64,000 bases of DNA from Pyrrhosoma nymphula (GCA_963573305.1 OY754327.1:183280386-183344385), one strand, 5' to 3'. Shown: positions 1 through 12,559, counted from the first letter of the stretch. Numbers and translations are program-made. Notes: generated by a model from the sequence alone, not told the origin.

Positions 1-647
1 TGTGAGTTCGGCAATTTACCTGAGTCGCTTGTGAAGGACATATTTATTTTAAATATGAATAGATGGCATCACGTGGTTCGAGAGAAACTACTGCAAGAGC
101 CAGACCTCGATCTCCTGAAAACAGTTAATCTGGCCAAAGTTATACTCTCGTCACAGCGAGATGCAGAAAAACTGGAGGTGGCTGATGTAAGCTATGTTCA
201 ACGTTCCCACCCCAGAGCACAACCATCACGACAACCACGCAGAGATTGGCAACTCCACGGCGCTCAGGGAGTAAGCAGTCACCAGCGCATGCGCAGCAGC
301 AACGTCATCCGACCGAGCTGCGGCAGCAGCAGCTCAACTTCCCACAGCGGCAGTTCAACTCAGCACAGCAGCAGACACAATGCTCCAAATGTGGTCAAGT
401 TCATCGCTACAAGTGTCCAGCGGAACATGTCCAGTGTCGCATATGTTCTAAAAAGGGTCATTATGGAAAATGCTGTTTTTTCCGTAGCACTATTAAAGCA
501 GTAGCAGTTGGTATTAATGATCAAAATGATTCTATTGGTATAAATGGTCTTAATGATTCTATGTTTTTGGGTATTATTAGCTGTCAGAACGGGTCAGACT
601 TAAGTAATGACATACCAGTGATGTCTTGTCTTCAGCATGGCAAATAG
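1..647 (+). pseudogene. Gypsy gag remnant with zinc knuckles
   Basis: The beginning reads as the C-terminal half of a Gypsy Gag: a helical segment with the pattern EPDLDLLKTVNLAK, typical of the end of the capsid-like region. A frame change near 250 is followed by a Gln-rich stretch and two zinc-binding motifs at about 385-470 (CSKCGQVHRYKCP, then CRICSKKGHYGKCC). In this family Gag packages the RNA and forms the intracellular particle. The start is outside the window and the frame is broken, so this is a partial pseudogene. Confidence 0.8.
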
Positions 648-2390
648 ATTTATTTATTAATAGTATTAAGATCCCTTTTATTTTGGATACTGGTGCCATG
701 ATAAATGTGATATCATATGAAACATTTAATATGTTAAATTTACCCGAGTCTATCATAGCACCAACCTCAATTAGAATTACTGGTTTTGGAGTCAGTGAGG
801 TAAAAGTCAAAGGAATAGTTAATTTAAAGTTTTTGATTCAATGAGAGCTGTGTCAGTTTTAAGTTTGTAGTCGCCGACCAGCTGTGTTTTTTTTTAATAG
901 GACTCTCAACATGTCAAGAGCTTGGGACTTATCAAGAGAGTCTTCATGACCTCAGAGTCTAATGTGTTTGTACAATGTATTACAGTTGATTTATTACTGC
1001 AAATATATTCTTATCTCTTCCAGGGTTTAGAATGTCTACCACATACATGTACTCTGACCATGCACACTGATGTACCATCAAAGGTTGAACCTCTCAGGAA
1101 AGTACCATTTGCTCTTTATCCAAGGCTAAAAGAGGAGTTAAATAGAATGGAAAAACTTGGACTAGTAACGAAGGTGTCAGAGCCTACACCCTGGGTAAAC
1201 TCAGTAGTCATAGTTAAAAAAAGACGGGTCAGTTACGGATTTGTCTTGATCCACGAAACCTTAATCATGCATTGATCAGGTCTCATTATCCACTGCCAAT
1301 GGTTGAGCAGGTTCAATTTAAGCTCAAGGGTGCAAAGTTATTTTCTCATCTTGATGCATACTCAGGCTTCTGGATGATACCATTGGATCTGGAGAGTGCT
1401 AATTTATATATTTTTCAAACCCCATTTGGCAGGTATAAATTTTTGAGGTTACCTTATGGTCTTAACTCAGCGCCAGAAATATTTAACAGAATCATGACAG
1501 AAATATTTTTCAGATATCCCTGGTGTCTTAGTATATGCAGATGACATATTAGTCTGGGCAGAAAATCAAAGTCTTCACAATGAGAGACTTCGAAGAGTTT
1601 TTCAAAGGGCTCAAGAAGTTAATCTCAAGTTTAACAAATGTAAATATCATTTTGGAGTAAAGGAAATTAACTTTCTCAGTCACACATTCGATGAGAATGG
1701 CATGAGAGCAGATCATTCTAAAGTACGGGCCATATGTGAAATGCCTAGACCACAAAACCCTAAAGAATTAAAAAAATTTTTTGGCATGAATGATTAATTA
1801 TTTAAGTCCCTATATCAATAATTTGGCCAAAGAGTCTGAGCCACTTAGAGCACTTCTCAGTAAAGATTTTGTCTGGACTTGGGATACAAATCATGACAAT
1901 GCCTTTAATAGGTTGAAGCAAATAATAGGCACTACTCCAGTTCTCTTACATTTTGATATAAATATGCCAGTTACTCTGTCAGTTGATGCCTCTACTACAG
2001 CTGTTGGAGCTGTTTTGATGCAAAAGGGTCAACCAGTTTCATATGCTTCAAAAAGTCTCACAGAAAGTCAGCAGCGGTATGCACAGATAGAAAAAGAACT
2101 ACATATATGCGATTCAGTTCGGGTGTCAAAGGTTCCATCAATTTCTATGGCCATGAGGTAAATGTAGAAACAGATCACCGACCTTTGGTAACTTTGTTCC
2201 AAAAACCATTAGCGGAAGTGTCAAGTCATTTACAAAAAATGATATTAGCACTGCAGTCATATCACTTACAAGTTAACTATGTCCCTGAAAAATATATGTA
2301 TATTGTGATGTGTTGTCAAGGGCACCGCTTCCGGACACTGAAGTCACAGACAGTGAACAAGTAACAGAAGTTCATATTAATTTGTTATTG
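626..2390 (+). pseudogene. Gypsy pol: protease, reverse transcriptase, RNase H
   Basis: An aspartic protease active-site motif (FILDTGAMINVIS) lies at about 675-720. Reverse transcriptase sequence starts near 1060 (HTDVPSKVEPLRKVPF), continues through PLPMVEQ and FLRLPYGLNSAPEIF, and reaches the catalytic box VYADDIL at 1530-1550. After NFLSHTF and the connector, RNase H begins near 1975 (LSVDASTTAVGAVLMQKG) with ASKSLTESQQRYAQIEKEL. The polyprotein is split over at least four frames, with losses near 845-1020 and 2100. It once copied the element RNA into DNA; it cannot be translated as one product now. Confidence 0.88.
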
Positions 2391-2574
2391 AATAATTAAG
2401 CGGCACTCAGTGATTCAACCCGAAAGTTGGTTTTTGATAGGTGAGAGTAGAGCTCACCCCAGACTAAGCCACAGGCATGTGAAATTCACACATTCAGGGT
2501 AGGTGGGCCAGTTCCTTTCCCTGGGCCACCTCGCACTCCGAGGATATTTTCTGATTTCCGAGGATAATTAAGCC

Positions 2575-3755
2575 ATGTCAGAGAAAAAGTGTCAAGAATT
2601 TATTGCTGTCACAAATAATGATCCTACACAGTCAATTCTTTCAAAATATTATTTTGAAAGCTGGCCAAGTTCTAAGAATAAAGTGGAACCGTGTGCTAAA
2701 CCTTATTGGAGTATGCGTTCAGAAATACATATGGCAGGTAACTTAGTTTTTAAAGGCTCTAGTCTTGTTGTCCCTACTGCTTTACGTCAAGAAATTTTAC
2801 AAAAAGTTCACAAGGGTCATCAAGGATTAGTTAAATCCAAGAATTTAGTCTGTGGTATCATATATGTACTGGACAAACATTAACTTTGACTTGGAAAATA
2901 TTATTTGTCAATGTGAAATTAGTGCAAAATTTTGATGCCAATCCATATGAACCAGTAATTAATTTTCCTATCTCCTCGTTTCCCTGGGAACGAGTTGGAG
3001 TTGATTTGTTGTCCTTTCGAGGGTCGACATATTTAGTGGTTGGAGATTACTATTCCAAGTATTTTGAGTTGGCATTTTTAACATCTGGATATACTGCCTC
3101 ATTAGTGGTCACTCAAATCAAGTCAATCTTTGCTCGCCATGGTATTCCGGTCTATTTGGTGAGTGATAATGGCCCTCCTTTCAATTCAGCACAATTTAAA
3201 TCTTTTATCTCTGATTGGGAAATAGAACATTATACTACTAGCCCATACTTACCAAGATCAAATAGCCAGGTGGAAAGTTTTGTCAAAATAGCAAAAAATA
3301 TACTATTAAAGAGTTGAGAAGAAGGAACAGATCCTTATCTTGCATTACTTACTTCATTTCAGGCCCACTTCTAAAACTAACTTGCCTTCACCATCGAAAT
3401 TATTAATGGGTTGTCAATTAGGATTCAATTTCCCAATTTCTTTAAAAAAATTACAACCTAAGACAGTAACATTTAAAGAATACAAAAGGGGTATTTCAAA
3501 GCAAAGAAATTAAATGAAAACATATGCTAATCAAAAAAAGAAATGTCAGCATTAGAGGTTGGGGACGATGTTTATTTCAAAAAGTCTCCAAATGATTATT
3601 GGCAACCAGCTGTCATAACAGCTGCAGTGGACAATTGCCCCAGGTCATATTAACTTAAGACTCCAGATGGAATTGTTTATTGTAGGAATCGCCGTCATTT
3701 GAGGCTAAAAAGTAATAGCTCTCAAAGATATTCACATTGGATACCTATTTCAAAT
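2575..3755 (+). pseudogene. Gypsy integrase remnant
   Basis: The zinc-binding N-terminal part is recognisable by HKGHQGLVKSK at 2808-2845. The catalytic core follows: WERVGVDLLSF with the first Asp, VSDNGPPFNSAQFKSF with the second Asp, and SPYLPRSNSQVESFVK with the final Glu (about 2970-3290). Past 3320 the frame is broken but the C-terminal region (LEVGDDVYFKK) is visible near 3555-3590. The reading is interrupted at 3756 by the Tigger insertion, and the extreme C-terminus resumes at 5737-5898. Confidence 0.88.
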
Positions 3756-3756
3756 A

Positions 3757-5734
3757 CAGTCAACTCTCGATTACCCGGCTTCCGATTATCCGGTTTGCGG
3801 ATTATCCGTGCTGTTTTCTCATCCCTACACCTCAAAGTTTGAAAAATATTCCAATGGTAAAATTAAGTAAATTCCTTGAAAGTTCGATGTACATACCTAT
3901 CTAAATAGAATTGCAAGTTTGTAAATGTCTCTTTTTAGTTTAACTTTTTTAATGAATCACAATATTATGGAAATTGTTTGCTTCGTTTAAGAATGATGAA
4001 AACTCAGCCGCATCTGCTTCTGAAATTATTTTATCCGTTCTTTCCCATTACCCTTTGCCACTGAATATTCTATCTTCCTAAAACAAAAAGAATAGTAAAT
4101 ATACAATGGAAATAATTTTAAATCAATTACCTGTAAATAAATTAACTTAAATTATACTTAAAAATAACTACTTATTCTTCCGTTTGTTCTTACTTTTCGG
4201 CCTGAATTAATAAATACGAAACAGTATCAGTGCTCCCTGGTCATTATTCGCCGTTGAACAGTCATTTGTTTTTACCCAGATACGATTGTGCCAGCTCATT
4301 CGTGTGGAAATCTCAATAACTTCAAAGTTGCATTCATTACTATAGTGTTGCGACAGCTGATGCAAATGGCAAAAAACGGAAGAAAATTGTCCTTTTCATC
4401 GCGAAAAACTAGAATTGATTCAAAGAAATGAAAAAGGAGAGACTCCGCTTAAACTGGCAAAAGAATATTATGTGGAGTTACAAACAATTTGCGGTATAAT
4501 TAAGAATAAAAGTAAGCTGATGAAGTTCGCTGCAACCTCGGACAGTGGTTTGGGACCCTCAAAACGTAAGACTATGAAACGATCAACCTTTAAAGATTTA
4601 GACTCCGCCATGCTTCTTTGGTTCAATCAATAACGGTCAATTCATGGTATACCCGTCTCAGGCCCCATGTGAACACAGCAGGCTAAACTTTTTCACGAGT
4701 CTCTAGGGATAGGAGATTTAAAAGCTTCTTCTGGGTGGTTGACGAGATTCAAGCCGCGACATAAAATTTGTGTAATTGCTATTCAGGGAGAGCGATTGAG
4801 TGGCAATGTTTCAGCCGCTGATGCTTTTCGCTTGGAGTTCACAAAATACGTAAAGGAAGAAGAGCTGGCACCCGCACAGAAGCTCTGGCGAGTGTTGGAA
4901 CTTAGCTGGATTACATGTGACAATTTGATTTCGATTATTGCAACGTAAAAAAAGAACTGCGTTAAAAGAAAACATGAAGAAATCAAGTAAAAAGCAAAAA
5001 ATAACTTGTTATTTCCGAGATTCACAATAAAAGAATGTGCTCTATTCCGATATTCACTTCGATAATGATTCTACATTGACTTCAAAAACGCAAAACATGC
5101 TATTGTTTTTATTATTGATATGGTCAAGTTAAGCGCCCATTATCTTTTATTTCAAGCATTAGAAACTATTTATTAGATTAGAAAATATTCATAGATGAAC
5201 ATTGAAGATTTCATGATATTCGAAATAAAAAAAATGGAAAATTAACAATTCGTTATTCACTTGTTTTCTTGGGGTAACACATGATGTCAATTGTAATGCA
5301 AAATATTTCTAATCCTACTAATGCCGAATCTATATATTATATCACGATATATCAGAGGCTCACAATTATAACAATGTTTTGTATTATATAATCACTTCAA
5401 TGTCATACATTTACTGAAAATAAGCAAGATGTCAGCTTTTATTATCTAGGTGGTCAAGCTGAGTAAGTACCCATTATGTTGTGTTTCAAACATTAGAAGC
5501 TATAAATTTATAAATGTTTACGATATTATTATATTTCGAAATAATAGAAATACTTAGTATGTCATTAGTTGTTTTGCGGTAACCACTGCAGTCTGTTATG
5601 TGAAATAGTTTCCATCCTAGGACGTGAAATGTCAATATCACAACCGCATTTTCCATGTTTTTCGGTTATCCGTGTTTTTCGATTATCCGTGCCTCGTCGT
5701 GCATCCACTAGCACGGATAATTGAGAGTTGACTG
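3757..5734 (+). mobile_element. Tigger/pogo-type DNA transposon inside Gypsy pol
   Basis: The ends are inverted repeats beginning CAGTCAACTCTCGATTA on the left and, read in reverse complement, CAGTCAACTCTCAATTA on the right. Each is flanked by TA, the target duplication used by the Tc1/mariner/pogo superfamily. Subterminal repeats of the type 'gattatccg' recur at both ends. The body carries an N-terminal CENP-B-like transposase fragment but I see no DDE catalytic domain, so this looks like an internally decayed, non-autonomous copy. It is younger than the Gypsy element it splits. Confidence 0.88.
4395..4950 (+). pseudogene. Tigger/jerky-like transposase N-terminal fragments
   Basis: Two reading-frame pieces together resemble the DNA-binding half of pogo/Tigger and jerky proteins. 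The first (4415-4633) has a helix-turn-helix like stretch with LKLAKEYYVELQTICGII, then KRSTFKDLDSAMLLWFNQ, typical of the start of the CENP-B DNA-binding region. The second (4680-4890) reads LFHESLGIGD...SSGWLTRFKPRHKI, matching the end of that region. The downstream DDE domain is missing and there are frame breaks, so no functional transposase is made. Confidence 0.7.
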
Positions 5735-6101
5735 TACATAACTTGGGAGAACCCCCAACTCCTAAGCCACAGTCAGGAGGTAGCAACGATAGGATAAGGG
5801 AAGGACAGAGAGAGGATCAAATACCTCACGCTGTTAGGTCTAAGTCAGGTAGACTGGTTAAGCCCCCTAACAGACACTCAGCCTCTGACTTTCCTTGATG
5901 TATTGGGTGCAAAGGTATTTAATTGTTGTATAATTTGAAATGTATGTACAATACCATAGTAATATTGTAACTACTTATGTAATCAAATAGTCTTTATTGT
6001 ATTGTTTTTCATTGGAGCTATTTGAGTTCTCATATATTCAATATTGGTGGCTGTCAGACACAATTATAGTGATTTATTGTGTCTGAATAAAGGAAGGGAG
6101 G

Positions 6102-6279
6102 TGTTATGTATGTGTCGTCACATTGTAATTGTGCTGCCACCTATTACGTGGTGTGTGTCTGTGTCACTACTCACGGCTGTCAGTCTTGTGTGGACAGTCA
6201 CTTGTGTAACATGTGAGACAATAAACGAGTATATAACACCCTCACCCACATCTTCAATAAATGATGAATTTGAGTAACA
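6102..6279 (+). repeat. Candidate Gypsy 3' LTR
   Basis: The sequence starts TGTTATG directly after the polypurine tract AAAGGAAGGGAGG and can be closed at GAGTAACA, giving TG...CA ends with short inverted termini. It holds TATATAA and two AATAAA motifs. A length of ~178 bp is short but possible. The 5' LTR is outside the window, so the right boundary cannot be confirmed. Confidence 0.5.
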
Positions 6280-6867
6280 GCAAACACCAGCTCTCTTCTT
6301 GACAATGTACATGTTCACTAAATATAATGACCAATTGACCATGCTCCTGTATTGGTCTTTGATTCATTGTTGTCTGACCATTTTATTTTCCTCATAACTT
6401 TTAGCTCCATCAATCATTTGCCTAAAGTTGACTCTACTCCCCATAAAAGTATAATATTTAGTAAATACAACTCTCAGTTATTTATATCTTCATTGCAATT
6501 TGAAGACTGGGAATAAATTTACAGAGTAACTACTTTAAACAATGGCTTTCGATTCTTTAAGAAATTTTCCTTTCTGTTCCAGTGCACCTTTCCTCTTGCA
6601 ACTGTTCATCCTAGACCCACGAAGACTTATTACTCCCGATATCCTTTGCTGGTCTAAAGAGATGAAACACTTGCACATTCAAAATAAGTACATACCATGG
6701 TGATACTCAAAGCAAAAACAAGGCCAAGAAATAAAGAGAATGAATATAAATAGTTTTTAGTCATAGAAAAAAAATATTCAACAATTCCCGTACTATGAAT
6801 GCTAACAATAAAACCAAGGAAGCATGGCATACACTAACTAATGGGTAATGCTTGAAGAAAATAAAGA
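6280..6867. other. Unassigned AT-rich DNA
   Basis: No convincing coding frame, repeat boundary or RNA gene was seen between the Gypsy LTR and the next retrotransposon fragment. Confidence 0.5.
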
Positions 6868-7422
6868 CCTTTGGTTGATAGTAATTCAAGCAATGTTAGC
6901 TCTACTCAGTTGACTAATACCCAGAAAAGAGCCATTCGGCTCATGACTTTTTCTAAACACAACGCCCCATGCTGTCCCCAGTTCAAAAAATTGGATATAT
7001 GTATTACCAGGACCATGTGTATATATTTTTCATGTACTTGTAAATACAAAAAGAAATCTTTCTCAGTATGTTAAGAACTGTGATATTCACCATTATTCTA
7101 CGAGACAGATTGATCAGCTGCACGTCAAATATGTACGAACTCGGAATGCAGGTGCTGGTCCAAATTGTATGGGCCTTCAACTCTACAATAAACTGCCAGC
7201 TGAGCTTAAGGCTCAAAAAAGTGTAGCTGCATTTAAGACTAATCTACTAAGGTATCTGAAATCAAAAATGTTTTATTCCATTGATGAATTTTTTAACTAC
7301 GTTTGACATGTGTCCTGTATCTACTGTATGTATTTAGTTTATTTGACCTGACGTGTCCCATATCAGTGTAACCTTTGTAACGACTTGATCTCTGGACAAA
7401 TAAATCATTATTATTATTATTA
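6868..7422 (+). mobile_element. 5'-truncated CR1/L2-like LINE 3' end
   Basis: Broken frames give the C-terminal end of a non-LTR reverse transcriptase ORF: LTNTQKRAIRLM, then a Tyr/His/Thr/Arg stretch, GLQLYNKLPAELKAQKSV and AAFKTNLLRYLKSKMFYSIDE followed by a stop. The copy ends in a (TTA)n tail at 7407-7422, as many CR1/L2-like elements do. The related copies at 15078-15600 and 19790-22485 share the same C-terminal pattern (LP..LK....FK..LK.YLL...FYS). Only the last ~170 codons plus 3' UTR are present. Confidence 0.78.
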
Positions 7423-8230
7423 CCCTTAATAATTTTTTTCTTGAAATACTGGGGCCATCTGCCCCTGGTGAAGCGCTATCAGGAGAAGGGAATAGTTTTT
7501 CTCGCTGTTAACACCCGTAAAAACAAACTCTTTCCAAGCTTGGGTAAGACAATTGAGGAAATTGAACAAAACACAAGTACATATTCCAATATTATTCCAT
7601 TATTCCAAGTTCACCATAGTATTAATAATATTAATGATCATAAAATAATATTCTGTAAGTGGATCCCCCCACAAACCATATTCATGAACCTTAATAACTA
7701 GTTACATTGTTTTATGCAACCACTTGGGTTGCACTGTTAAGCATTAACACAGTCAATGAAGGAATTGGGGTTGATAGAAACGACTCAGAACAAGATTGGA
7801 GTCATTTCAATAACAAATTAGATTGATATCTCTCCAATGTCACTACCTATATATAACAAGTTTGTTTTCCATGAAACACAGCAAAAAATGGAAAATTAAG
7901 TTGGGTGAGATGAGAGATTCAATCAGTTCTAGGGCCAGGTTAAGCCAAACGTGTTAGAAAAAGCTTATAAAGAGAAAAATAATTTAGTGGCCACCGTCAT
8001 GGATAATTCAAGTACAAAATTTATTGAGGGTTGAAACCCCAGACCAGCCAGGCAGAATGCTAAAACTGAGTGATGACTGCGACAATCATGATAATTACCG
8101 GGCGATGGGATCGCACCCCCTACACCAGAAACATGACATTACGACCCATAATTCACAATACCATGACCTGACTACAGAAACTAGGTAGCCAGGCAGTGAC
8201 AGATAAATGATACTCTTTGCAGTAACATAG
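7423..8230. other. Unassigned region; weak SINE-like segment
   Basis: An 86-codon open frame at 7441-7701 has no recognisable domain and is probably fortuitous. On the minus strand, 8045-8165 contains GGGGGTGCGATCCCATCG, loosely like a tRNA B box, so a tRNA-derived SINE fragment is possible but not established. Confidence 0.3.
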
Positions 8231-8954
8231 TTAACCCATTCAGGACCAACGGGCATTTTGATGCCCACTCATTTAAAAATTCGCAACGCTCATACTTTGG
8301 ATAATGGTCGGTTAACTCCGCAATATGGGATTATGGGAAGCCCTGTACTATGCCTTAGGCCAAATATAACACGTGAATCATCCTTCCACATGGCAGAGTG
8401 AAGCATAGAAAACAACATGGTGTCGAAGCAGTTACTTGCTCAAAGAAAAATGTAAGTACCAACTGGTTATTATGTATAATCAAAAGTACGGTTCAAGTGT
8501 TTTAAATTTACAAGTATACATGAAGAAATATGCTAGTATTGTCAGTAATGTAGTGACTGATATTTTTTTAATTTTATAGCAAGTTGAACACAAAGTGGGC
8601 ATCAAAATGCCCCTTGGGTCCGACACAGTCATGTTTGGCATAGTGACTTGGGGGCTGTCTCTCCCGTCTAATAGTTTATTTAATTGTTTTATTTAATTGT
8701 TTATTATAACTTACGCTTACCTATCAATACAATCTTTTTTAGTCCGAAACGCATCTCACATGTTTACAATAAGTGTACCAGATGAGGCACTGTCTCTTAT
8801 TACTTTCAAACTCTCAACATTTTATCATATATCCGTCTGTAATATTTATGATAGTCACCTATTATAATTTCTATGAGTAAATTTAGATCACTGGTGCCGT
8901 ACATGAATGAATAATGATGGTCAAATTTTAATTTTTTATGATAACTATTATAGG

Positions 8955-9341
8955 CATGGCTGAAAAAACTGACCAGAAAAGAATAGAAGCCTTCGAGACC
9001 TGGTGCTGGAGGAGAATTCTGAAGATCAAATGGATGAAAAGGTGATAAACGAGGAGGTAAACAGAAGAATTGGAGAAGAAAGGGCACTGTGGAGCACCAC
9101 ACAACAAAGAAGAACACAGTGGGTTGGCCATGTCATGAGACACAACAATTACGTAGGAAGCATAATGGAGGGAAAAATTGAAGGGAAAGTCCCCAGAGGA
9201 AGACCAAGAGACAAGTACTTGGGGCAAGTCAAGAGGGATACAGGGAAGATGAACCATAGGGAAGTAAAGGAACTTGCATGGGAGAGGTCGAAATGGAGGG
9301 CTGCAGTATACCAATCCTAGGATTGTAATACTATGATGATG
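8955..9341 (+). mobile_element. 5'-truncated RTE-like LINE 3' end with target duplication
   Basis: The segment is bounded by the 8-bp direct repeat ATTATAGG (8947-8954 and 9342-9349). It encodes, with one frame break near 9030, the C-terminal tail of a non-LTR reverse transcriptase protein: FETWCWRRILKIKWMK, then INEEVNRRIGE, RRTQWVGHVMRHN and GKVPRGRPRDKYLGQVK. The copy ends in short TGA repeats. This tail type is usual in RTE-like and related elements of invertebrates. It lies between two piggyBac transposase segments, so it entered that element later. Confidence 0.8.
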
Positions 9342-9345
9342 ATTA

Positions 9346-9829
9346 TAGGTATTTAATCTTTCAGATGGGATAACCTATCCCTTGCAGAGATCATACAGCT
9401 CCTTGAAAATGCATCTCAAGAAAAATTCAGTAGTTCCGGGCCGACGGATGTCCTAGTTTTGCTGCCAGGGTGCACCGCAGTAGATTCATAGAAATTACTA
9501 AATGTTTACATTTCCCAAATAATGAGACTCTTGACTACCGAGATAAAATGGGAAAAATTCGGCATCTACTAAATACTATTAACAAGCAGTTTATCATAAA
9601 TGCGCCTAAAAACAAAAATATTTCAATTGATGAGGCAATGATCCCCTATTTTGGCAGGCATGGGTGCAAGCAGTTTTTACGTTTGAAACCAGTGCGTTTT
9701 GGATTCAAGGCCTGGGTTATGGCCCAAACATCAGGATATTGTCTTGAAGCAGACCTATATCAAGGAAACAATGCATACAATGAGGCCTGGTGACCAGGGA
9801 CTAGGGGAATCAGTGGTAGTGGTAGTTGA
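9346..9829 (+). pseudogene. piggyBac transposase, N-terminal and central part
   Basis: Reading from 9362 gives WDNLSLAEIIQLLENA and a short acidic/proline region, then the transposase domain: RSRFIEITKCLHFPNN, DKMGKIRHLLNTIN, the catalytic-type block ISIDEAMIPYFGRHG and LKPVRFGFKAWVM. After AYNEAW a frameshift leads into PGDQGLGESVVVVVEN, the segment that usually follows the first catalytic region. The reading then enters the R1-like LINE. The frame is broken by stops and insertions, so this is a pseudogene of a cut-and-paste transposase. Confidence 0.85.
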
Positions 9830-12136
9830 AAACCTGGATACAAGAACAGAGTACTTAACAAAGGCAGTCCAAGAAGCTATGCACATGAGCATACCAAAGC
9901 TCAGAAAGATAACCCGAAAAACCCCATGGTGGAACGATGACTTAACCCGAAAGAAGAAAGAACTCAAAAGTCTTCAAAGACGACTACAAAGAAGCCGATG
10001 GGAATACAGGGTAGCACATAATGAGGCCTATATCAGAAAACAAAAGGCCTACAAAGAAGCCATTTACTCAGCAAAAGACGGAAGCTGGAAAAAATTTGTA
10101 CAAAAGAATTTTGGAGAGAACGCGTGGGGCTTTGTTTATAAACTATTCACCGAAAAGCTGAAGTTGCCTACCATCCAAGGAACAGCTCAAGATGCGGACG
10201 GAAACATCCCACTACTCAGAGAACACCTTGCTAATATGTTAAACACCATCCTACCTGACGAAGAGGTGGACGATGAAATCCATGTGAGGGATAGAAAGTA
10301 ATACGATGACATACCGGACGGAGATGATGCAGCACCATTCTCACTTGAAGAAGTACAAAACGCCATCGAAGGAATAAAGAAAAACAAAGCACCAGGATAC
10401 GACGGGATACCTGGAATCGTCATTGCAAAACTGAGCCCGCTACTTGAGGATTTACTACTCTCTATTGCAAATGATTGCCTGCTCTTTGCATATTTCCCAA
10501 AGTGCTGGAAAGTGGGAAACCTTGATACTATATTAAAATCGAAGGACCGAGATATCGCAGATATGGAATCGTACTGGCCGATAGCGCTACTCCCAGAACT
10601 TGGAAAGGTCTTGGAAAGAATGATCAAGAACAAATTGGAGCAAGCTGTCGGAATGGAATATCTGTACCATGACCGGCAATTCGGATTCAGAAAAGGAAGA
10701 AATGCAGAAGGAGCAACTCTCAGGCAAAAAACTAGATTAAGGAAAGCACGGAAAATGATGTTCTTGGAATTTTCATAGATATCCAAGGAGCTTTCGACTC
10801 CATATGGTGGTGGCCCACGGCCATTGCTGAGCTAAAAAGAATAAATGCACCGAGAAATATAATCAATGTTTTCAAGAGTTATTTTACAGACAGAAAGATA
10901 TTTCTTAAAACCAACCACAAAGAAGTACAGAAAACACCCACAAAAGGATGCCCTCAGGGCTCTGTTTTAGGACCCCTGGTCTGGAGCCTTGTAATGGACT
11001 GTTTATTAAGAAGCAACCTCCCAGAGAACTGCGAGCTAATTGCTTATGCGGATGACTCAGCAATTATGGTCAGAGCCAACACGTGGAGGGAGATGGAAAA
11101 CAAGGCAATGGTCTGCATGCGTACTGTTGAAAACTGGGCACATGAGTGCAAGCTCAAGCTTTCCACGGCCAAAAGCAAATTTGTGGTTTTCGGAAACAAG
11201 CTACCTAGAAACCCCAGCATCAAAATGAATGAGAAACAAATGAAGAGAAGCCAAAGCTTCAAATACCTCGGTGTTTATGTGGATGAGAGCCTTAACTTTC
11301 AAGCACATGCCAACCACCTAACGACCAAAATAAAGAAAATTTTCCATGCTGTTAGGAGATACTGCCGTACTCTTTATGGCAACAAATCTATGATGCAAGT
11401 ATACAATGGGGTGATAAAACCCATCGTCATGTACGGAAGTGCTGTATGGGGAGACCGAGCCGGAAATAGCAGAATTCATCGAAAACTACAAGAAGCACAA
11501 CAATCCTGCCTGTTACCTGTGACACACTGCTACTCCACAACAAGTACAGATGCATTGGCAGTCATTGCAATGGAGCCACCGCTGAAATACATTGTTTGGG
11601 AGAAGAAGGCGAGAGATGAATTAAAAAAGGAGAACCAAACAATTTACTTGGGAATAAGGCTAATAAACAACGAATACCCGCGAATAAGTCAACTAAAGCG
11701 GAGATTAAGAGAGATAACAGAGGAAAAATGGAACTTGGAATGGAGCAACTCGGAAAAAGGCCAACACACCCGGGATATTTTTCCAATGATCGATGACAGA
11801 AGGAAAATAGATATAACACACACCAAAAGTATGGCCCAAGCACTCTCAGGACATGGGGAATGCTTAAATTACCTAAAGAAGATTAGCAAAAGCGAAGACG
11901 GGAAGTGTACCATATGCGGTGAAGAAGACACAATTAAACATAGAATTGAAAACTGTCCTTGGTTCGAAACATGGCCAATTAGATTATCTCTGGAGATGGA
12001 AGATGCCGGCCAGCTAACCAGCAGAGACCTAATAACATTCTGCCTCAGGAAAGGCAAAACTAGGGAATTAGGAAAACTCATCCAAAATTCTGCCTTGAGT
12101 AAATGCGATGGCCAAAGTGTTACAAAGTCTTTGTAA
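9830..12136 (+). pseudogene. R1-like reverse transcriptase ORF2, truncated
   Basis: The protein starts in the linker before RT (TPWWNDDLTRKKKELKSLQR). It passes NKAPGYDGIPG and an altered form of the usual YRPI box (SYWPIALLPELGKVLER), FGFRKGRN, DIQGAFDSIWW with the first catalytic Asp, GCPQGSVLGPLVW, and the catalytic YADDSA. After the thumb it has a C-terminal CCHC knuckle (CTICGEEDTIKHRIENC) before the stop. There is one in-frame stop at 10299-10301 and one frameshift near 10770; from about 10756 the last ~460 codons are open. It would have copied element RNA at a nick. Loss of the N-terminal endonuclease makes it inactive. Confidence 0.85.
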
Positions 12137-12240
12137 ATTTGAATTTATGAAAATACTGAAAATTTTTAAGTATATGCAAATATGAAAATGGTAGATAACT
12201 GTAGTAGTAATACGAACAATAACTTATTTCCAAAATTTAA

Positions 12241-12480
12241 ATTGTGATACTTTTGATATACGAAACGTGTGAGAATAAAAAAACCTATGATATATGATAA
12301 TTTTTAAAACTACATATATGCAAATATGAAATGAAAGACAATTATTATAATGTGAACAATTTTATACTAGTAATGGGATTTCTGAATGTAAAAATGTGCT
12401 TTTACTCATTTCCGAATTCCTAATTGTGATTATTTTGAAATATGAAACGTGTGTAAAATAACCTATACAATACCGTACCC
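12241..12480 (+). repeat. Imperfect ~182-bp duplication in LINE 3' UTR
   Basis: The block ATTGTGATACTTTTGATATA at 12241 recurs in diverged form at 12423, each followed by CGAAACGTGTG or TGAAACGTGTG and an A-rich AACCTAT segment. Short internal UTR repeats are common in non-LTR elements. Confidence 0.5.
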
Positions 12481-12559
12481 AATGTAAAATTCTACAAATT
12501 TATGTATGTAAAATGAAAACCTTCAAAAAGGACAATGAAGAGGGGTAAGCAAAATTGTA

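Larger units (their letters stand above)
1..6279 (+). mobile_element. Ty3/Gypsy LTR retrotransposon, left part outside window
   Basis: Gag, protease, reverse transcriptase, RNase H and integrase remnants follow one another in the Ty3/Gypsy order on the plus strand. A purine-rich tract at 6088-6101 is followed by a candidate LTR starting TGTTATG. The 5' LTR and first part of gag lie upstream of the window. Many frameshifts and stops mean the copy is dead. A Tigger-type DNA transposon splits the integrase tail at 3757-5734; removing it and one TA rejoins the tail. The final basic stretch RSGRLVKPPNRHS, decoded near 5845-5885, resembles the C-terminus of Gypsy integrases. Confidence 0.9.

Noticed and set aside
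6118..6342. Small open frames across the Gypsy LTR
   Set aside because: They overlap LTR regulatory sequence and have no coding features.
7441..7701. 86-codon open frame as a possible gene
   Set aside because: No recognisable motif and no neighbouring exon; likely chance in AT-rich DNA.
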